Part shown: positions 28,800-38,535 of the stretch, in pieces
Position numbering within the stretch: position 1 is the first letter of the stretch
Layout: each line of letters opens with the position of its first letter
Origin: Kovacikia minuta CCNUW1
GTDB taxonomy: Bacteria > Cyanobacteriota > Cyanobacteriia > Leptolyngbyales > Leptolyngbyaceae
Length of the DNA stretch: 64,000 nucleotides
Assembly: GCF_020091585.1 (NCBI RefSeq)
Contig: NZ_CP083582.1
Coordinates: 620,001-684,000 of the forward strand
Direction of reading: 5' to 3'
Notes under the pieces: generated by a model
The model's database searches: none
What the model saw: the letters and a program-made list of their open reading frames with translations, nothing else
What the model was told of the DNA's origin: nothing
Translations under genes and position numbers: made by a program

Positions 28800-30314
28800 A
28801 TGACAGTTGACTATGATCTGGTCGTTATTGGTAACAGTGCAGCTGGGATTTATGCGGCGATCAAAGCAGCTCGACTGAAAGCCCGTGTTGCACTGGTGGA
28901 GCAGCAGATTTCAGATGAACCTCTTCTGGGAACCGTCAGCGATCGTGTCTTAGCTGAAATTGGGACGATGTTAGGAACGATGCGCCGGGGAGAAGGATTG
29001 GGGATCTTGAATCCTGCAAGTTCAACGGTGGCGTTTACCCAATTAGTTGAACAGGCAAACCAGTGGTCAAGGGTGGCAACGGCAGCCATAGCGGCACTAC
29101 GATCGCCTGCTGTGTTGTCTACATTGGGAATTGAGGTGATCGCGGGCCAGGGAGAATTTTATCGAAAGCCAACACTGGGATTTACGGTGAATGGGCGATC
29201 GCTGCGATCGCGGGCTTACCTGATTGCAGCCGTTCCTTTTCGTCCAGTTTTGCCTGATGTGTATAATCCTCAAGAGCTTCAGGCGATCGAGTTCATCACC
29301 GCTGATCACGCTTTGTTACAGTTGGATAAATTAAAACGTCCCGGTAACCTGGTTCTTATTGGGGCAGAACCGAAAGGAGTTGAACTTGCCCAAACCCTGA
29401 ACAAACTTGGCTTTCAGGTTACGCTAATGGTCCGCAATTCCCATATTTTGCCCACAGCCGATCCCGAAGCGGCTTACCTGATTCAGGCACAGCTTGAAGC
29501 GGAGGGAATCGAGGTGCTCACCCGGACAACCGTAACTCAAATCAAACAAATTCAAGGAAAAAAATGGGTACAAACAGCCGCATGGTCACCTGAATCGGGC
29601 GAGATAATCCGACAGGACAACTCACCGGGCAACCTGGCGATCGAAACGGATGGAATTGTGCTGGCAACTGGACAAAAACCCGATTTGGCAGCGCTCAACC
29701 TGGAAGCGGCTGGAATCACCTGGAACGAATCCGAGGGACTCGCCCTTAACCAAAAACTTCAGACCGATAATCCCCGCATCTACGTCTGCGCTGAGTTAAG
29801 TGGTAATCATTCTGCCTCTGATCTGGAGCTTTGCCGCGCCAAGGTTGCAGTCAACAATGCCCTCTTTTTTCCCATATCCAAATTTTTGGATCAGCCAATT
29901 CCGCGCATTGTGAATTCCACACCTGAACTTGCCGGGATTGGGTTAACTGAACCAGCGGCGATCGCCCGCTATGGTAAGGATGTTTGGGTTTTGCGACAGT
30001 ACTTCAAAACTCTCCCTCAAGCCCAAATTCAAGGAGACACAGGCTTCTGCAAGCTGATTGTGCGCCGTAATGGAGATCTGTTGGGTGCCCATTTGGTGGG
30101 ACCACACGTCAGCGAATTGATCAGTCCGATCGCCCTGGTGATGCAACAAAACCGAAAAGTTCAAACCCTGGCTAAGCTGAATCTTCCCTCCTCCGTTCTG
30201 TCCATAATCATCAGCCAAACCGCTGCGGAGTGGCATCACCTGAAATTGACACACAACCGCCGATCGCAAGATCTTCTGGAATGCTTATTTGATTGGTGGC
30301 GATCGTGGCGATAG
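28800..30314 (+). CDS. FAD/NAD(P)-dependent pyridine nucleotide-disulfide-type oxidoreductase lacking the disulfide
   Basis: Flavoprotein of the dihydrolipoamide dehydrogenase / mercuric reductase fold. FAD site YDLVVIGNSAAGIYAAIKAA, NAD site NLVLIGAEPKGVELAQTL, second FAD contact near DGIVLATGQKPDLA, and a C-terminal dimerisation domain (ELAGIGLTEPAAIARYG, LLGAHLVGPHVSELI). The usual CxxxxC redox pair after the first FAD motif is absent: the region reads EQQISDEPLLGTVSDRVLAE. The C-terminal His-Glu pair also seems replaced. It therefore probably works without a dithiol, for example as a quinone or soluble transhydrogenase-like enzyme. The ATG at 28800 fits the FAD motif; the open frame upstream is repeat sequence. 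Confidence 0.85.
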   Translation: MTVDYDLVVIGNSAAGIYAAIKAARLKARVALVEQQISDEPLLGTVSDRVLAEIGTMLGTMRRGEGLGILNPASSTVAFTQLVEQANQWSRVATAAIAALRSPAVLSTLGIEVIAGQGEFYRKPTLGFTVNGRSLRSRAYLIAAVPFRPVLPDVYNPQELQAIEFITADHALLQLDKLKRPGNLVLIGAEPKGVELAQTLNKLGFQVTLMVRNSHILPTADPEAAYLIQAQLEAEGIEVLTRTTVTQIKQIQGKKWVQTAAWSPESGEIIRQDNSPGNLAIETDGIVLATGQKPDLAALNLEAAGITWNESEGLALNQKLQTDNPRIYVCAELSGNHSASDLELCRAKVAVNNALFFPISKFLDQPIPRIVNSTPELAGIGLTEPAAIARYGKDVWVLRQYFKTLPQAQIQGDTGFCKLIVRRNGDLLGAHLVGPHVSELISPIALVMQQNRKVQTLAKLNLPSSVLSIIISQTAAEWHHLKLTHNRRSQDLLECLFDWWRSWR

Positions 30315-30338
30315 GGTATATAAAAAACCCTTGCAAAG

Positions 30339-30830
30339 TTACTTGAGGCACAAACCTGCCTGTTCAGCTTTCTGAGTCCAAATTTGCTCAGAAAGAAGCA
30401 CGTTGGAATAGTTTAAATGAATTGGATGGGGTGGTTCCTGGGCAAATGAGGTGAATCCCTTCGTTTTTGCCTTAATCAAACTAACAATCCAGGGTAAAAA
30501 ATCTAAAATTTCTTCTGGCAGTACGGTTAACTCAAAATGCCAGTTCTGGTTTAGCCCCTGGCAAAACTGGTCACGCTTGAAGAGTGCAATGTTTCCAATA
30601 CCTTTATTGATTGCCAGACGGAGAATAAAGGGGCGTTGATTGAGTAGGTCATCAGGTGCTAGATATGCATAAATGTTGATGTAGTTAAGCTGATAATTAT
30701 CATCAATCCAGGAGGCAATTAAGTAACTACTACTATGACCAACCTTTACAGGTAACTTCATTTCAACAACGAAGAGATCATAGAATTCACGTCTCAATTT
30801 AGTAATAATTCGTATGGTTTCTGGAGTCAC
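30339..30830 (-). CDS. Hypothetical protein (163 aa)
   Basis: A 163-residue soluble protein beginning MTPETIRIITKLRREFYDLF. It has mixed alpha/beta character, several aromatic residues (WIDDNYQLNYINIYAYLAPD), no signal peptide and no membrane helix. Composition and length suggest a real gene, and it sits 24 bp downstream of the pentapeptide protein, likely in the same transcript. I do not recognise the family. Confidence 0.6.
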   Translation of the reverse strand: MTPETIRIITKLRREFYDLFVVEMKLPVKVGHSSSYLIASWIDDNYQLNYINIYAYLAPDDLLNQRPFILRLAINKGIGNIALFKRDQFCQGLNQNWHFELTVLPEEILDFLPWIVSLIKAKTKGFTSFAQEPPHPIHLNYSNVLLSEQIWTQKAEQAGLCLK

Positions 30831-30854
30831 AGTTGCTACTTTAAGAAAGATTCG

Positions 30855-31241
30855 TCAGCTTACCGGGTGGTTGCTCTCTACGCCCTCTGAGACGATGACT
30901 CGACGCATGTATGCCTGACTTAAATTGACCTTTCGCAGATCGACCTGGGTCAAATTTGCTTCCGTCAGATTGGCATTTGTTAAATTTGCCCCAACCAAAT
31001 TTGCTCCAGTGAAGTTTGCCTGGGTTAAGTTTGCACTGCTTAAATTTACATTTTGTAAATTAGCGTTTCGAAAATCTGCACCGTTGAGATAAGCGTAGCT
31101 AAGGTTCGCACTAGTGAGATCTGCACTACTGAAATTTATTTGCCGCAGATCAACATTCCTTAGCCTTGCTGCCATTAAATTAATGCCACTAAAATTTCGC
31201 TGTCCGGCTGCATACCGACTGAGGAGCTCATGAATTTTCAT
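30855..31241 (-). CDS. Pentapeptide repeat protein
   Basis: A 128-residue protein made mostly of A(D/N)LxX pentapeptides: NLMAARLRNVDLRQINFSSA, ADLTSANLSYAYLNGADFRN, ANLVGANLTNANLTEANLTQ. These stack into a right-handed quadrilateral beta helix. The N-terminus MKIHELLSRYAAGQRNFSGI is the common lead-in of cyanobacterial members. No signal peptide is seen. Cellular role unknown; it overlaps no neighbour and probably forms a unit with the 163-aa gene downstream. Confidence 0.92.
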   Translation of the reverse strand: MKIHELLSRYAAGQRNFSGINLMAARLRNVDLRQINFSSADLTSANLSYAYLNGADFRNANLQNVNLSSANLTQANFTGANLVGANLTNANLTEANLTQVDLRKVNLSQAYMRRVIVSEGVESNHPVS

Positions 31242-31348
31242 GTTGACATCGCCTTAGGTTAAAGAATCAGGACAGCCAAATATTTCAGCATTGCTTTCTA
31301 CTGAAAAATTAAACTTTAAAGGTGACGGGTTGCTCACTCAAAAAGCTG

Positions 31349-31537
31349 TTAGCGGCTGGAGCGGTAGCGACGTTGCTTATGCTTTGCCAACGCTTTGCGC
31401 TTTTCTTTTTCTAAAGGGGTTTCAAAGTGGCGATTTTTTCTCATATCCTGGAAAATCCCTGCTTTGGAAACCTGGCGTTTAAACCGTCTTAGTGCCGATT
31501 CAATTCCTTCGTTTTCTCCCAGAATCACTTGAGCCAT
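31349..31537 (-). CDS. rpsU: 30S ribosomal protein S21
   Basis: A 62-residue basic protein of the small ribosomal subunit that helps mRNA pairing at the anti-Shine-Dalgarno region. [20 protein letters not shown] and [20 protein letters not shown] are the family core, followed by [19 protein letters not shown]. It is downstream of the RRM protein gene, a pairing known for cyanobacterial cold-induced rbp-rpsU loci, here separated by a terminator-like hairpin. Confidence 0.95.
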   Translation of the reverse strand: MAQVILGENEGIESALRRFKRQVSKAGIFQDMRKNRHFETPLEKEKRKALAKHKQRRYRSSR

Positions 31538-31621
31538 GTAGGTACTCCTCTTTCAATAAAGAAACGACTAAAGATAAAAATCAGAAAGATAACCGATCCA
31601 CTCAACAAATAAATCGAAAAC

Positions 31622-31667
31622 AAAAAAGCCTTCAGCAGGCTAAAGCAGTCGCTTTGAGCTGCTGAAG
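31622..31667 (-). terminator. Intrinsic terminator after the RRM protein gene (minus strand)
   Basis: On the minus strand CTTCAGCAG (arm 31659-31667) pairs with 31630-31638, with an inner 5-bp stem, and is followed by GGCTTTTTT. It would end or attenuate transcription before rpsU. Confidence 0.75.
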
Positions 31668-31696
31668 ACTTCAGATTTTACGATTTAAGCAAGAAC

Positions 31697-32012
31697 TTAG
31701 AAGCGCCGTTGACCGCCACCCCGGTTATTGCCACCGCCCCAACTTCCACGGGAAGAAGAGCCTCTATCTTCACGGGGGCGTGCTTTGTTAACTTTTAAGT
31801 CCCGTCCCATCCACTGTGCTCCATCCAGAGCCTCAATGGCAGCTGTTTCTTCTGCTTCTGTGCCCATCTCTACAAAGGCGAATCCCCGAAGACGGCCGGT
31901 TTCCCGGTCAGTTGGTAACTGAACGCGGCGTGACAGTTCCATATTCTCCAAAGGTCTGCTCCAGGTCTTCCTGTGTTACCTGATAGGACAGATTACCAAC
32001 ATAAATCGACAT
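31697..32012 (-). CDS. Glycine-rich RRM RNA-binding protein (Rbp), one frameshift
   Basis: Cyanobacterial Rbp protein: a single RRM plus short Gly/Arg tail, binding RNA and often cold-induced. The RNP-2 motif is [10 protein letters not shown] right at the start ([20 protein letters not shown]), RNP-1 is [10 protein letters not shown], and the tail is [14 protein letters not shown]. The N-terminal 32 codons and the rest differ by one base: ...GTVT(c)[11 protein letters not shown], extra base near 31929. Without it the protein has about 104 aa, the usual length. An assembly error is favoured. A 190-bp divergent spacer separates it from the ABC-2 permease. Confidence 0.88.
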
Positions 32013-32202
32013 ACGTGTCTCCAAGAAATTAAATAAGCGTAGAGAGTTAAATCCGGAGAAACACTTGTCAATAAAACAAAGATGGATTTCACAACCGAAA
32101 ATAATTCTTACACTGGAACTATAGCACAGCGTCGCAGTAAGCGTGTGCGAGGTGAAGCGGGTTCTCCTCAGGTCGTTTTTTAAGGATTAGCAATACAGGG
32201 GT

Positions 32203-32986
32203 ATGGAGCGCTATCTGCACGTTTTAAGGTTGTTCTGGGCAACAGCGATCGCGGCGGAACTGGAGTACCGGGTCAATTTCCTTTTGGCAGCCTTAAGTAG
32301 TCTGGGAAACCTTGCAGGCAGTATGTTTGGGCTGTTTCTTTTCTATCGCACTGGCTACACCTTTCAGGGCTGGAGTTGGGAACAGGCATTAGTTGTGTTG
32401 GGCATGTTTACCCTGCTCCAGGGGTTTTCCAGTACGTTTTTAGCTCCCAACTTGAATCGGATTGGTGCGCCACATTCAGCAGGGAACGTTAGATTTCGTG
32501 TTGTTAAAGCCGATCAGCTCTCAATTCTGGCTCTCAACCCATACGCTGTCTCCCTGGGGAATTCCTGATTTATTGTTTGGACTCTTTTTGATTGGATATG
32601 CGGGAACAGGGCTGGGCTTGCAGGCAAGGGATTATTTAACCAGCCTGATCCCGATTCTGTTTGGCTTTTTAATTCTCTATAGCCTCTGGTTCATGCTGGG
32701 AGCGATGAGCATCTGGTTTGTCAAAATCTATAACGTCACTGAGGTATTAAGAGGCTTGCTGGAAGCTGGGCGGTTTCCGATGGCAGCTTACCCGGCGACC
32801 TATCGTTTCTTTTTTACCTTTATTGTCCCGGTGGCATTCTTAACAACGGTGCCAACGGAAGTGATTTTGGGAAGGGGGGAATTGATTTGGACGATCGGCG
32901 CAGGTCTGTTGGCGATCGCACTTTTCTTTGCCTCATCTGCTTTTTGGAGATTTGCACTAAAATTTTATACCAGTGCTTCCAGTTAG
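32203..32986 (+). CDS. ABC-2 family transporter permease, one frameshift
   Basis: Integral membrane subunit of an ABC exporter of the DUF990/ABC-2 type: MERYLHVLRLFWATAIAAEL, EYRVNFLLAALSSLGNLAGS, then RHIQQGTLDFVLLKPISSQF and four more TM helices. The first 88 codons and the rest are in different frames; deleting one G of the pair at 32464-32465 gives NLNRIVRHIQQGTLD and a 260-residue protein. Family members work with a partner permease and an ATPase, neither of which lies beside it here. Substrate unknown. The SDR gene begins 20 bp downstream. Confidence 0.85.
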
Positions 32987-33006
32987 AAGATTGGTAAGAA
33001 TTTTTT

Positions 33007-33754
33007 ATGATGAATCAACCACTGGCAGGGAAGGTCGCTCTGGTGACAGGAGGCTCGCGGGGCATTGGGGCAGCGATTGCTCAGCGTTTAGCGCAGGATG
33101 GGGCAGCCGTTGCACTCACGTACACCCGCTCGCCCCAAAAAGCTGATGAGTTGGCTCAGGTTATCACAGCGGCAGGAGGTCGGGCTGTGGCAATTCAGGC
33201 TGACAGTGCCAATGTCGAAGCAGTGAGAAATGCTGTTGCTGAAACGGTTAACACCTGGGGTCGCCTGGATATTCTAGTCAACAATGCCGGGATTGCTACG
33301 TTAGCCCCGATCGACCAGTTTTCCCTGGAGGACTTCGATCAACTGGTTGCGGTAAATGTTAGGGGGGTGTTTGTCGCCACCCAGGAAGCGGTTCGGCACA
33401 TGGGCGAAGGGGGGCGAGTCATCATGATTGGTAGTATTAACAGTGATTTCACCCCTTTGGCAGGGCTTTCGGTTTATGCCCTAACCAAAGGGGCGCGTCG
33501 CCAGTTTCACCCGTGGTCTTGCCCGTGACCTTGGACCCCGAGGCATTACGGTTAATAACATCCAGCCGGGTCCCATTGACACAGACATGAACCCGGCGGA
33601 TAGTGACTTTGCCGACAACTTGAAAAAGATGATTCCACTCCAGCGTTATGGTCAAACTGAGGAGGTCGCTGCAATGGTTGCCTATCTTGCCAGTCCTGCG
33701 GCTGCCTTCATTTCGGGTGCAAGCTTCAAGATCGATGGTGGAGCCACGGTTTGA
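33007..33754 (+). CDS. Short-chain dehydrogenase/reductase (SDR), one frameshift
   Basis: NAD(P)-dependent oxidoreductase. Cofactor site LVTGGSRGIGAAIAQRL, NNAGIATLAP, catalytic Ser in IMIGSINSDF, Tyr-Lys in VYALTKGA, then the C-terminal part NNIQPGPIDTDMNPADSDF and ISGASFKIDGGATV. The C-terminal third is in another frame; removing one C at about 33496 gives ALTKGAVASFTRGLARDLGP. Full length about 248 aa, normal for an SDR. It resembles glucose-1-dehydrogenase or FabG-like enzymes with unspecified substrate. It is close behind the ABC-2 permease and may share its transcript. Confidence 0.87.
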
Positions 33755-33845
33755 TGGCTCTTGCGTGATGTCTCCTCTAGTATTACGGTGTTCTCGTGCT
33801 GGAGGAGGTAACTAACGCTGTTCTTGCGAGAGGAGGTTTAGGGTA

Positions 33846-34485
33846 TCAGTAAAGCCTGAGTTCACCCTTCAGCGTTGCCAGATCCGTTGGCGTGTTGCAA
33901 TTAAACAGCATTCTGGCATCAATCCTTCTTTCTGCTGGAGAATTACCCCCAGTAATCGGTTGGACAACTTCTTGAGACAGCCAACGTTGGAACGATCGCT
34001 CTCCCCTGCCGATCTCAGCCCTTAGACTGGCTAGACAACTGGTTCGATAAAAGCCACATAAAGGTTCCCAGTCCTTTTCCGTTTTGGCAAGCAGGGCAAC
34101 GGCTTCTCCTAGGTTGGGCAATTGCTGAGACCAGCGCTGCAAAACCTCAGCGGATAGATAAGGCAAGTCACACGCCAGCAACAAAACCCAATCTGTTTTT
34201 ACCTCAGCCAGGCCCTGAGCAAACCCAATCAAGGGTCCCTGCGGTTTTGTCTCATGGGATAGAAGTTTTTCGTGGATGAAATGACAGTGGTTGGGCAGAA
34301 TTTCCCGATATTGTTCAACCCTGGGCGTGACCACATAAACCAACGGAGTGCATTGCAGCGCAACATCGGCAGACTCTTCGCAACAAAGGAGAACCCTCAA
34401 TTTCAATCAGCGCTTTGTCCCGCCCCATACGAGAACTTCTGCCCCCCGCTAACACGATCGCACTTAAAAAAGATGGATCGCTCAT
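33846..34485 (-). CDS. mobA: Molybdenum cofactor guanylyltransferase MobA, one frameshift
   Basis: Attaches GMP to molybdopterin-Mo to make the bis-MGD form of the cofactor. The N-terminal nucleotide-binding signature is [29 protein letters not shown] and [10 protein letters not shown] follow, and the C-terminus is [11 protein letters not shown]. The first 40 codons and the rest are in different frames; removing the base at 34365 gives [19 protein letters not shown]. Restored length is 212 aa, typical. Adjacent on the same strand is an AlkB-like gene, 27 bp upstream, so co-transcription is likely. Confidence 0.9.
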
Positions 34486-34511
34486 GGCACTTCTCCACCA
34501 TACTCTTGATT

Positions 34512-35111
34512 TTATTCTGTAGGAAAAATTCGGAAGGTGAGTGAAATTCTGGGTTCTCGGAGCTGTTCCCTGCCTGCATGGCGATCGCGCTTGCGATAGG
34601 GAATCCCGTGCTGCCAATCCCAACGGGCTGCCCCTTCCAGAATTAGCAGACTGCGTGGTTCCAGCCAGATTTTCTGTTTTTCACCCGTTTTCCCATGCCG
34701 AAACTCCATAACACAGGCGGATAACAGGCTAAGTGCTGCAATTTCGTTAAACTCTGCCGCATCCACATGAAAACTGATTCCTTCCCCAGGCAAATAACGG
34801 TTGGCAAGCATCTGATTGGGAACGGCTGGTAGAAGGTTCCCCTGGTGCAGACGACGGGCGATCGATGCGCCCCAATTTGGCAAGGCTTCCCGAAAATCTC
34901 CCGGAGCCATCGATCGGCGCGAGAAGGAATATCGGTAACCAAACTGCCGCACCAATCGCCGCATCCCCCCATTCTCCCAACCCGCCTGTTCAATGGCTGC
35001 CACCAGTGCCCCTTCTTCTGCTGCCGTCAGGTAATCCGGCAGGTAACGCAATCCCGGAATGTCCGGCACTGAGGGCGTTTCTAAGAGGCTCAATTGGTGG
35101 ATCATTACCAT
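34512..35111 (-). CDS. AlkB-like 2-oxoglutarate/Fe(II) dioxygenase
   Basis: A 199-residue oxygenase of the AlkB superfamily, expected to remove alkyl groups from nucleic acid bases or act on protein. The double-stranded beta-helix has HxD in FHVDAAEF, a second metal His in [10 protein letters not shown], and the 2-oxoglutarate Arg pair in [20 protein letters not shown] is the nucleotide recognition lid region of AlkB-like proteins. A start at 35111 or two codons later ([11 protein letters not shown]) is possible. In bacteria outside the E. coli AlkB group the substrate is usually untested. Confidence 0.82.
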   Translation of the reverse strand: MVMIHQLSLLETPSVPDIPGLRYLPDYLTAAEEGALVAAIEQAGWENGGMRRLVRQFGYRYSFSRRSMAPGDFREALPNWGASIARRLHQGNLLPAVPNQMLANRYLPGEGISFHVDAAEFNEIAALSLLSACVMEFRHGKTGEKQKIWLEPRSLLILEGAARWDWQHGIPYRKRDRHAGREQLREPRISLTFRIFPTE

Positions 35112-35262
35112 TTTGAGAAGGCAGAGGGCAGAAGGCAGAAGGGAATAGGTGTTAGCTGTTGTCGGGTGTCAGGGGGCAGGTGGTAGTAACGAAGAAGCAA
35201 TGCCGAATGATCAATCACCCATTACCAAACTCAGAACTTAAAACTCAGAACTTAAAACTCAA

Positions 35263-35559
35263 TTACTGCCAGGTCGAAACAGGCTTCAAAGTGGGTGGAA
35301 TTTCAAACTGTTCGGGGGGGAATTCCAATTGGGTTTCGTGCAAGCTTAAATAGCCCGATTCGGCGAAGGAGAGCAACATCCGTTGCAGTGCCAGCCAGAC
35401 TTCCGATTCGTATTCCCAATCGCGCTGGCGGTAGGATTGGGCAGCGATCGACCTCAATGCCCAAAAGAAGCTATTTCGCACCACGGAACCACTTTTCTTG
35501 TACTCTGGCACATCCTCGTGGTGGATAAAAACGATTTGGTTTTCGATTTTGGCTCGCAT
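35263..35559 (-). CDS. Hypothetical protein (98 aa)
   Basis: A 98-residue soluble protein: MRAKIENQIVFIHHEDVPEY, then KKSGSVVRNSFFWALRSIAA and a C-terminus with LEFPPEQFEIPPTL. Even hydrophobic pattern, no signal and no membrane helix. It looks like a real gene with normal composition, flanked on both sides by short-repeat spacers. I do not recognise a family. Confidence 0.6.
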   Translation of the reverse strand: MRAKIENQIVFIHHEDVPEYKKSGSVVRNSFFWALRSIAAQSYRQRDWEYESEVWLALQRMLLSFAESGYLSLHETQLEFPPEQFEIPPTLKPVSTWQ

Positions 35560-35734
35560 AGGGGGAGTGGGGGATGAAGTACGGAATATGAAGGACGGAG
35601 AATAATGTAAGAGGGGTAGACAGTCAGCAATTTGAAATCTGCAATTTTTAGGACTTTTCAGGCGGCTGGTGAGGTGTACTTGCCCCAGCTAACCGACTAT
35701 CCATAACCGATTACCCATTACCCATTCTCCCAAT

Positions 35735-36526
35735 ATGGATCTATTCAATCTTCATTTACCAAAAGGTGGGGCAATCCCGATCGTGGCAAATTTGCCCCAC
35801 AGTGGAATGTTTGTGCCAGATGTAATCTCTAAACAATTGACGCAGGAGCATTTGCAGTCTTTACCCAACACGGATTGGTATTTGGATCAAATGTACCATT
35901 TTCTTCCTGATTTGGGGATCACCGTTCTTCAGGCAACGCATAGTCGGTATGTGGTGGATTTGAATCGGCAGCTTCAAGATCCGGTCTTTGGTAGTTTCTG
36001 GACTTCTGTTATTCCCGCTGCGACTGCAATGGGGAACCCCATTTACACAACGGTTCCCAATGCAGAACAAATTCAGGAACGCATTCGGGATTTCTACCTG
36101 CCTTACCATGCCAAACTGAGTCAGATTCTCCAGGAGAAAGTGGCAACCTTTGGTAAGGTTTATCTGCTTGATTTACATAGCTTTGGTGGGCTAATTACGG
36201 ATGACATCTGTTTGGGCAACCGAAATGGTCAAACCTGTTCTGAATTGTTGATCTCATCGGCTGAGCGGCAATTTTTGCATCGGGGTTACCAGGTGGTTAG
36301 AAACAAGGTATTTACAGGTGGTTACATTACCGGACATTACGGACAGTTGTCCAATGTTGAGGCTCTCCAAATTGAAGTTCGCTATCATGTCTATCTGGAT
36401 GAGAATGAGCTTGAGCGATCGCAGCCTCCCAACTGGCAGGTTCCAAAATTTGAGATAGTCAAAAGGAAGTTTGCTGAAGTTTTTGCCGCACTTGCCCAGG
36501 AAATTGCAATGCATGGAGAATCATGA
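35735..36526 (+). CDS. N-formylglutamate amidohydrolase family protein
   Basis: Zinc amidohydrolase of the HutG-like N-formylglutamate family, which releases formate from formylglutamate or related formyl-amino acids. Visible motifs: [44 protein letters not shown], and [13 protein letters not shown] near the C-terminus. Length 263 aa is normal. Its stop overlaps the ATG of the S9 peptidase by 4 bases (ATGA), so the two are translationally coupled and may share a peptide or amino acid salvage role. Confidence 0.87.
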   Translation: MDLFNLHLPKGGAIPIVANLPHSGMFVPDVISKQLTQEHLQSLPNTDWYLDQMYHFLPDLGITVLQATHSRYVVDLNRQLQDPVFGSFWTSVIPAATAMGNPIYTTVPNAEQIQERIRDFYLPYHAKLSQILQEKVATFGKVYLLDLHSFGGLITDDICLGNRNGQTCSELLISSAERQFLHRGYQVVRNKVFTGGYITGHYGQLSNVEALQIEVRYHVYLDENELERSQPPNWQVPKFEIVKRKFAEVFAALAQEIAMHGES

Positions 36527-38468
36527 CTGAACCGCATGTAGCGCCCTATGGCTCCTGGAAATCTCCTATTACATCGGATCTGATTGTGGCGGGTACGATC
36601 GGCTTAGGGCAGATCAGGCTGGACGGGGAAGCCATTTATTGGACCGAACTTCGTCCGACGGAAGCAGGACGCAATGTGTTAGTCCAGCGTAAAACCGATG
36701 GTTCGGTTACAGACCTCACCCCTACTCCGCTGAATGTTCGCACGCGCGTCCATGAATATGGGGGAGCCAGCTATCTTGTCCACCGGGGAACAATTTACCT
36801 TCTCCAACTTTGCCGACCAACGCCTGTATCGCCAGGAAATTGGTTCTGAACCTGTGGCAATTTCGCCAGAAGGGGGCTGGCGCTATGCGGATGGCGTCAT
36901 TGACGATCACCATAACCGGATTATCTGTGTGCGAGAAGACCACACAGGTTCTGGAGAAGCGGTGAACACGATCGCCAGCCTCAGTCTGGATGGTAGGCAG
37001 GAACCCCAGGTGCTCGTTTCAGGCAATGACTTCTATGCTTCTCCCCGCATCAGTTCGGATGGCACCAAACTGGCGTGGCTCTGCTGGAATCACCCCAACA
37101 TGCCCTGGGATGGTACGGAATTGTGGGTGGGAGAACTCACCCCTGAGGGAACAATTGGAGCGGCTCAGAAGGTTGCTGGTGGACTGGAAGAGTCAATCTT
37201 TCAACCAGAGTGGTCGCCGGATGGAGTGCTGTGTTTTGTTAGCGATCGCACCAATTGGTGGAACCTGTACCGCTGGAGCGGGGAAATCGGGCAGAAGCAC
37301 GCGATCGAGCCGTTGTGCCCGATGGAGGCAGAATTTGGGTCGCCCCAGTGGATTTTTGGACAATCAAATTATGCTTTTGCGTCTGCGGAACGCTTAATCT
37401 GCACCTACACCAAAGCAGGAATTTCCTATCTGGCAAGCTTAAATTTACGAACGAAAGCCCTGGAGCCGATTGAAATTCCTTACACAGAAATTGCTGGAAT
37501 TCATGCGGTGCCTGGAAAAGTAGTGTTTCATGCGGGGTCAGCAACAGAACCAGGGGCGATCGTCCAACTGGATCTGGCGACTCAGCACATCGAAGGTATT
37601 GCGTCGCTCCAGCAATCTAGAAATTGATACGGGTTATTTATCCGTTCCCAGGTCGATCGCCTTTCCCACGGGAGCCGGACTAACCGCCTATGGCTTCTTC
37701 TACCCTCCAGCAAATAAAGATTACGGTACTCCGACTGGTGAGCGTCCCCCCCTCCTGGTCAAGAGCCACGGCGGACCAACCGCTGCCACTTCCACCGCAT
37801 TCAATCTCAAGATCCAATATTGGACGAGTCGTGGCTTTGCCGTGCTGGATGTCAACTATGGGGGTAGTACAGGCTATGGGCGCGAATACCGGGAACGGCT
37901 GAAGGGCAACTGGGGAATTGTGGATGTGGATGATTGCGTGAATGGGGCAAAATATCTGGCGGAGTTGGGTGAAGTCGATCGCGATCGGCTCGTAATTGAT
38001 GGGGGGAGCGCCGGAGGCTATACCACCCTCGCGGCTCTCACTTTCCGCGATACCTTCAAAGCCGGTGCCAGTTTCTATGGCGTCAGCGACCTGGAAGCTT
38101 TAGCCACCGACACACACAAGTTTGAATCCCGCTATCTGGATAGCCTGATCGGTCCCTATCCAGACCGGAAGGATTTGTATATCGAACGATCGCCCATCCA
38201 CGCCAGCGATCAGCTGAATTGCCCTGTCATTTTCTTCCAGGGTGACGAAGATAAAATCGTGCCCCCGAACCAGGCAGAAATGATGGTCAACGCCTTGCGT
38301 GCCAAAGGTCTGCCGGTCGCTTACGTCCTGTATGAAGGAGAACAACACGGCTTCCGCAAAGCCGAAAACATCAAACGCACAATGGATGGAGAGTTCTACT
38401 TCTACGCCAAAGTGTTTGGGTTCGAGCCAGCGGATAGGATAGAGCCTGTTACGATTGAGAACCTTTAA
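36523..38468 (+). CDS. S9 family prolyl oligopeptidase, two frameshifts
   Basis: Serine peptidase cleaving short peptides. An N-terminal beta-propeller (about 400 aa) filters the substrate and the C-terminal alpha/beta-hydrolase domain carries the triad: Ser in [14 protein letters not shown], Asp in [12 protein letters not shown], His in [12 protein letters not shown]. Three pieces in successive frames: bases 36523 to about 36799, to about 37598, and to 38468. Each junction has one surplus base (extra C near 36799, extra A near 37598). Correcting both gives 647 aa, the usual length. Coupled to the amidohydrolase upstream by a 4-bp overlap. Confidence 0.9.
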
Positions 38469-38507
38469 CCCAATTTGCGATTCATTCTGTAGAGATGGAA
38501 TTCATTC

Positions 38508-38535
38508 GTAGAGGCGCGATTCATCGCGCCTCTAC
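38508..38535. terminator. Perfect 13-bp hairpin between convergent genes
   Basis: Arms 38508-38520 and 38523-38535 pair fully (GTAGAGGCGCGAT with its complement) around TC. It follows the S9 peptidase and overlaps the end of the convergent membrane protein gene. No clear T-tract. Confidence 0.6.
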
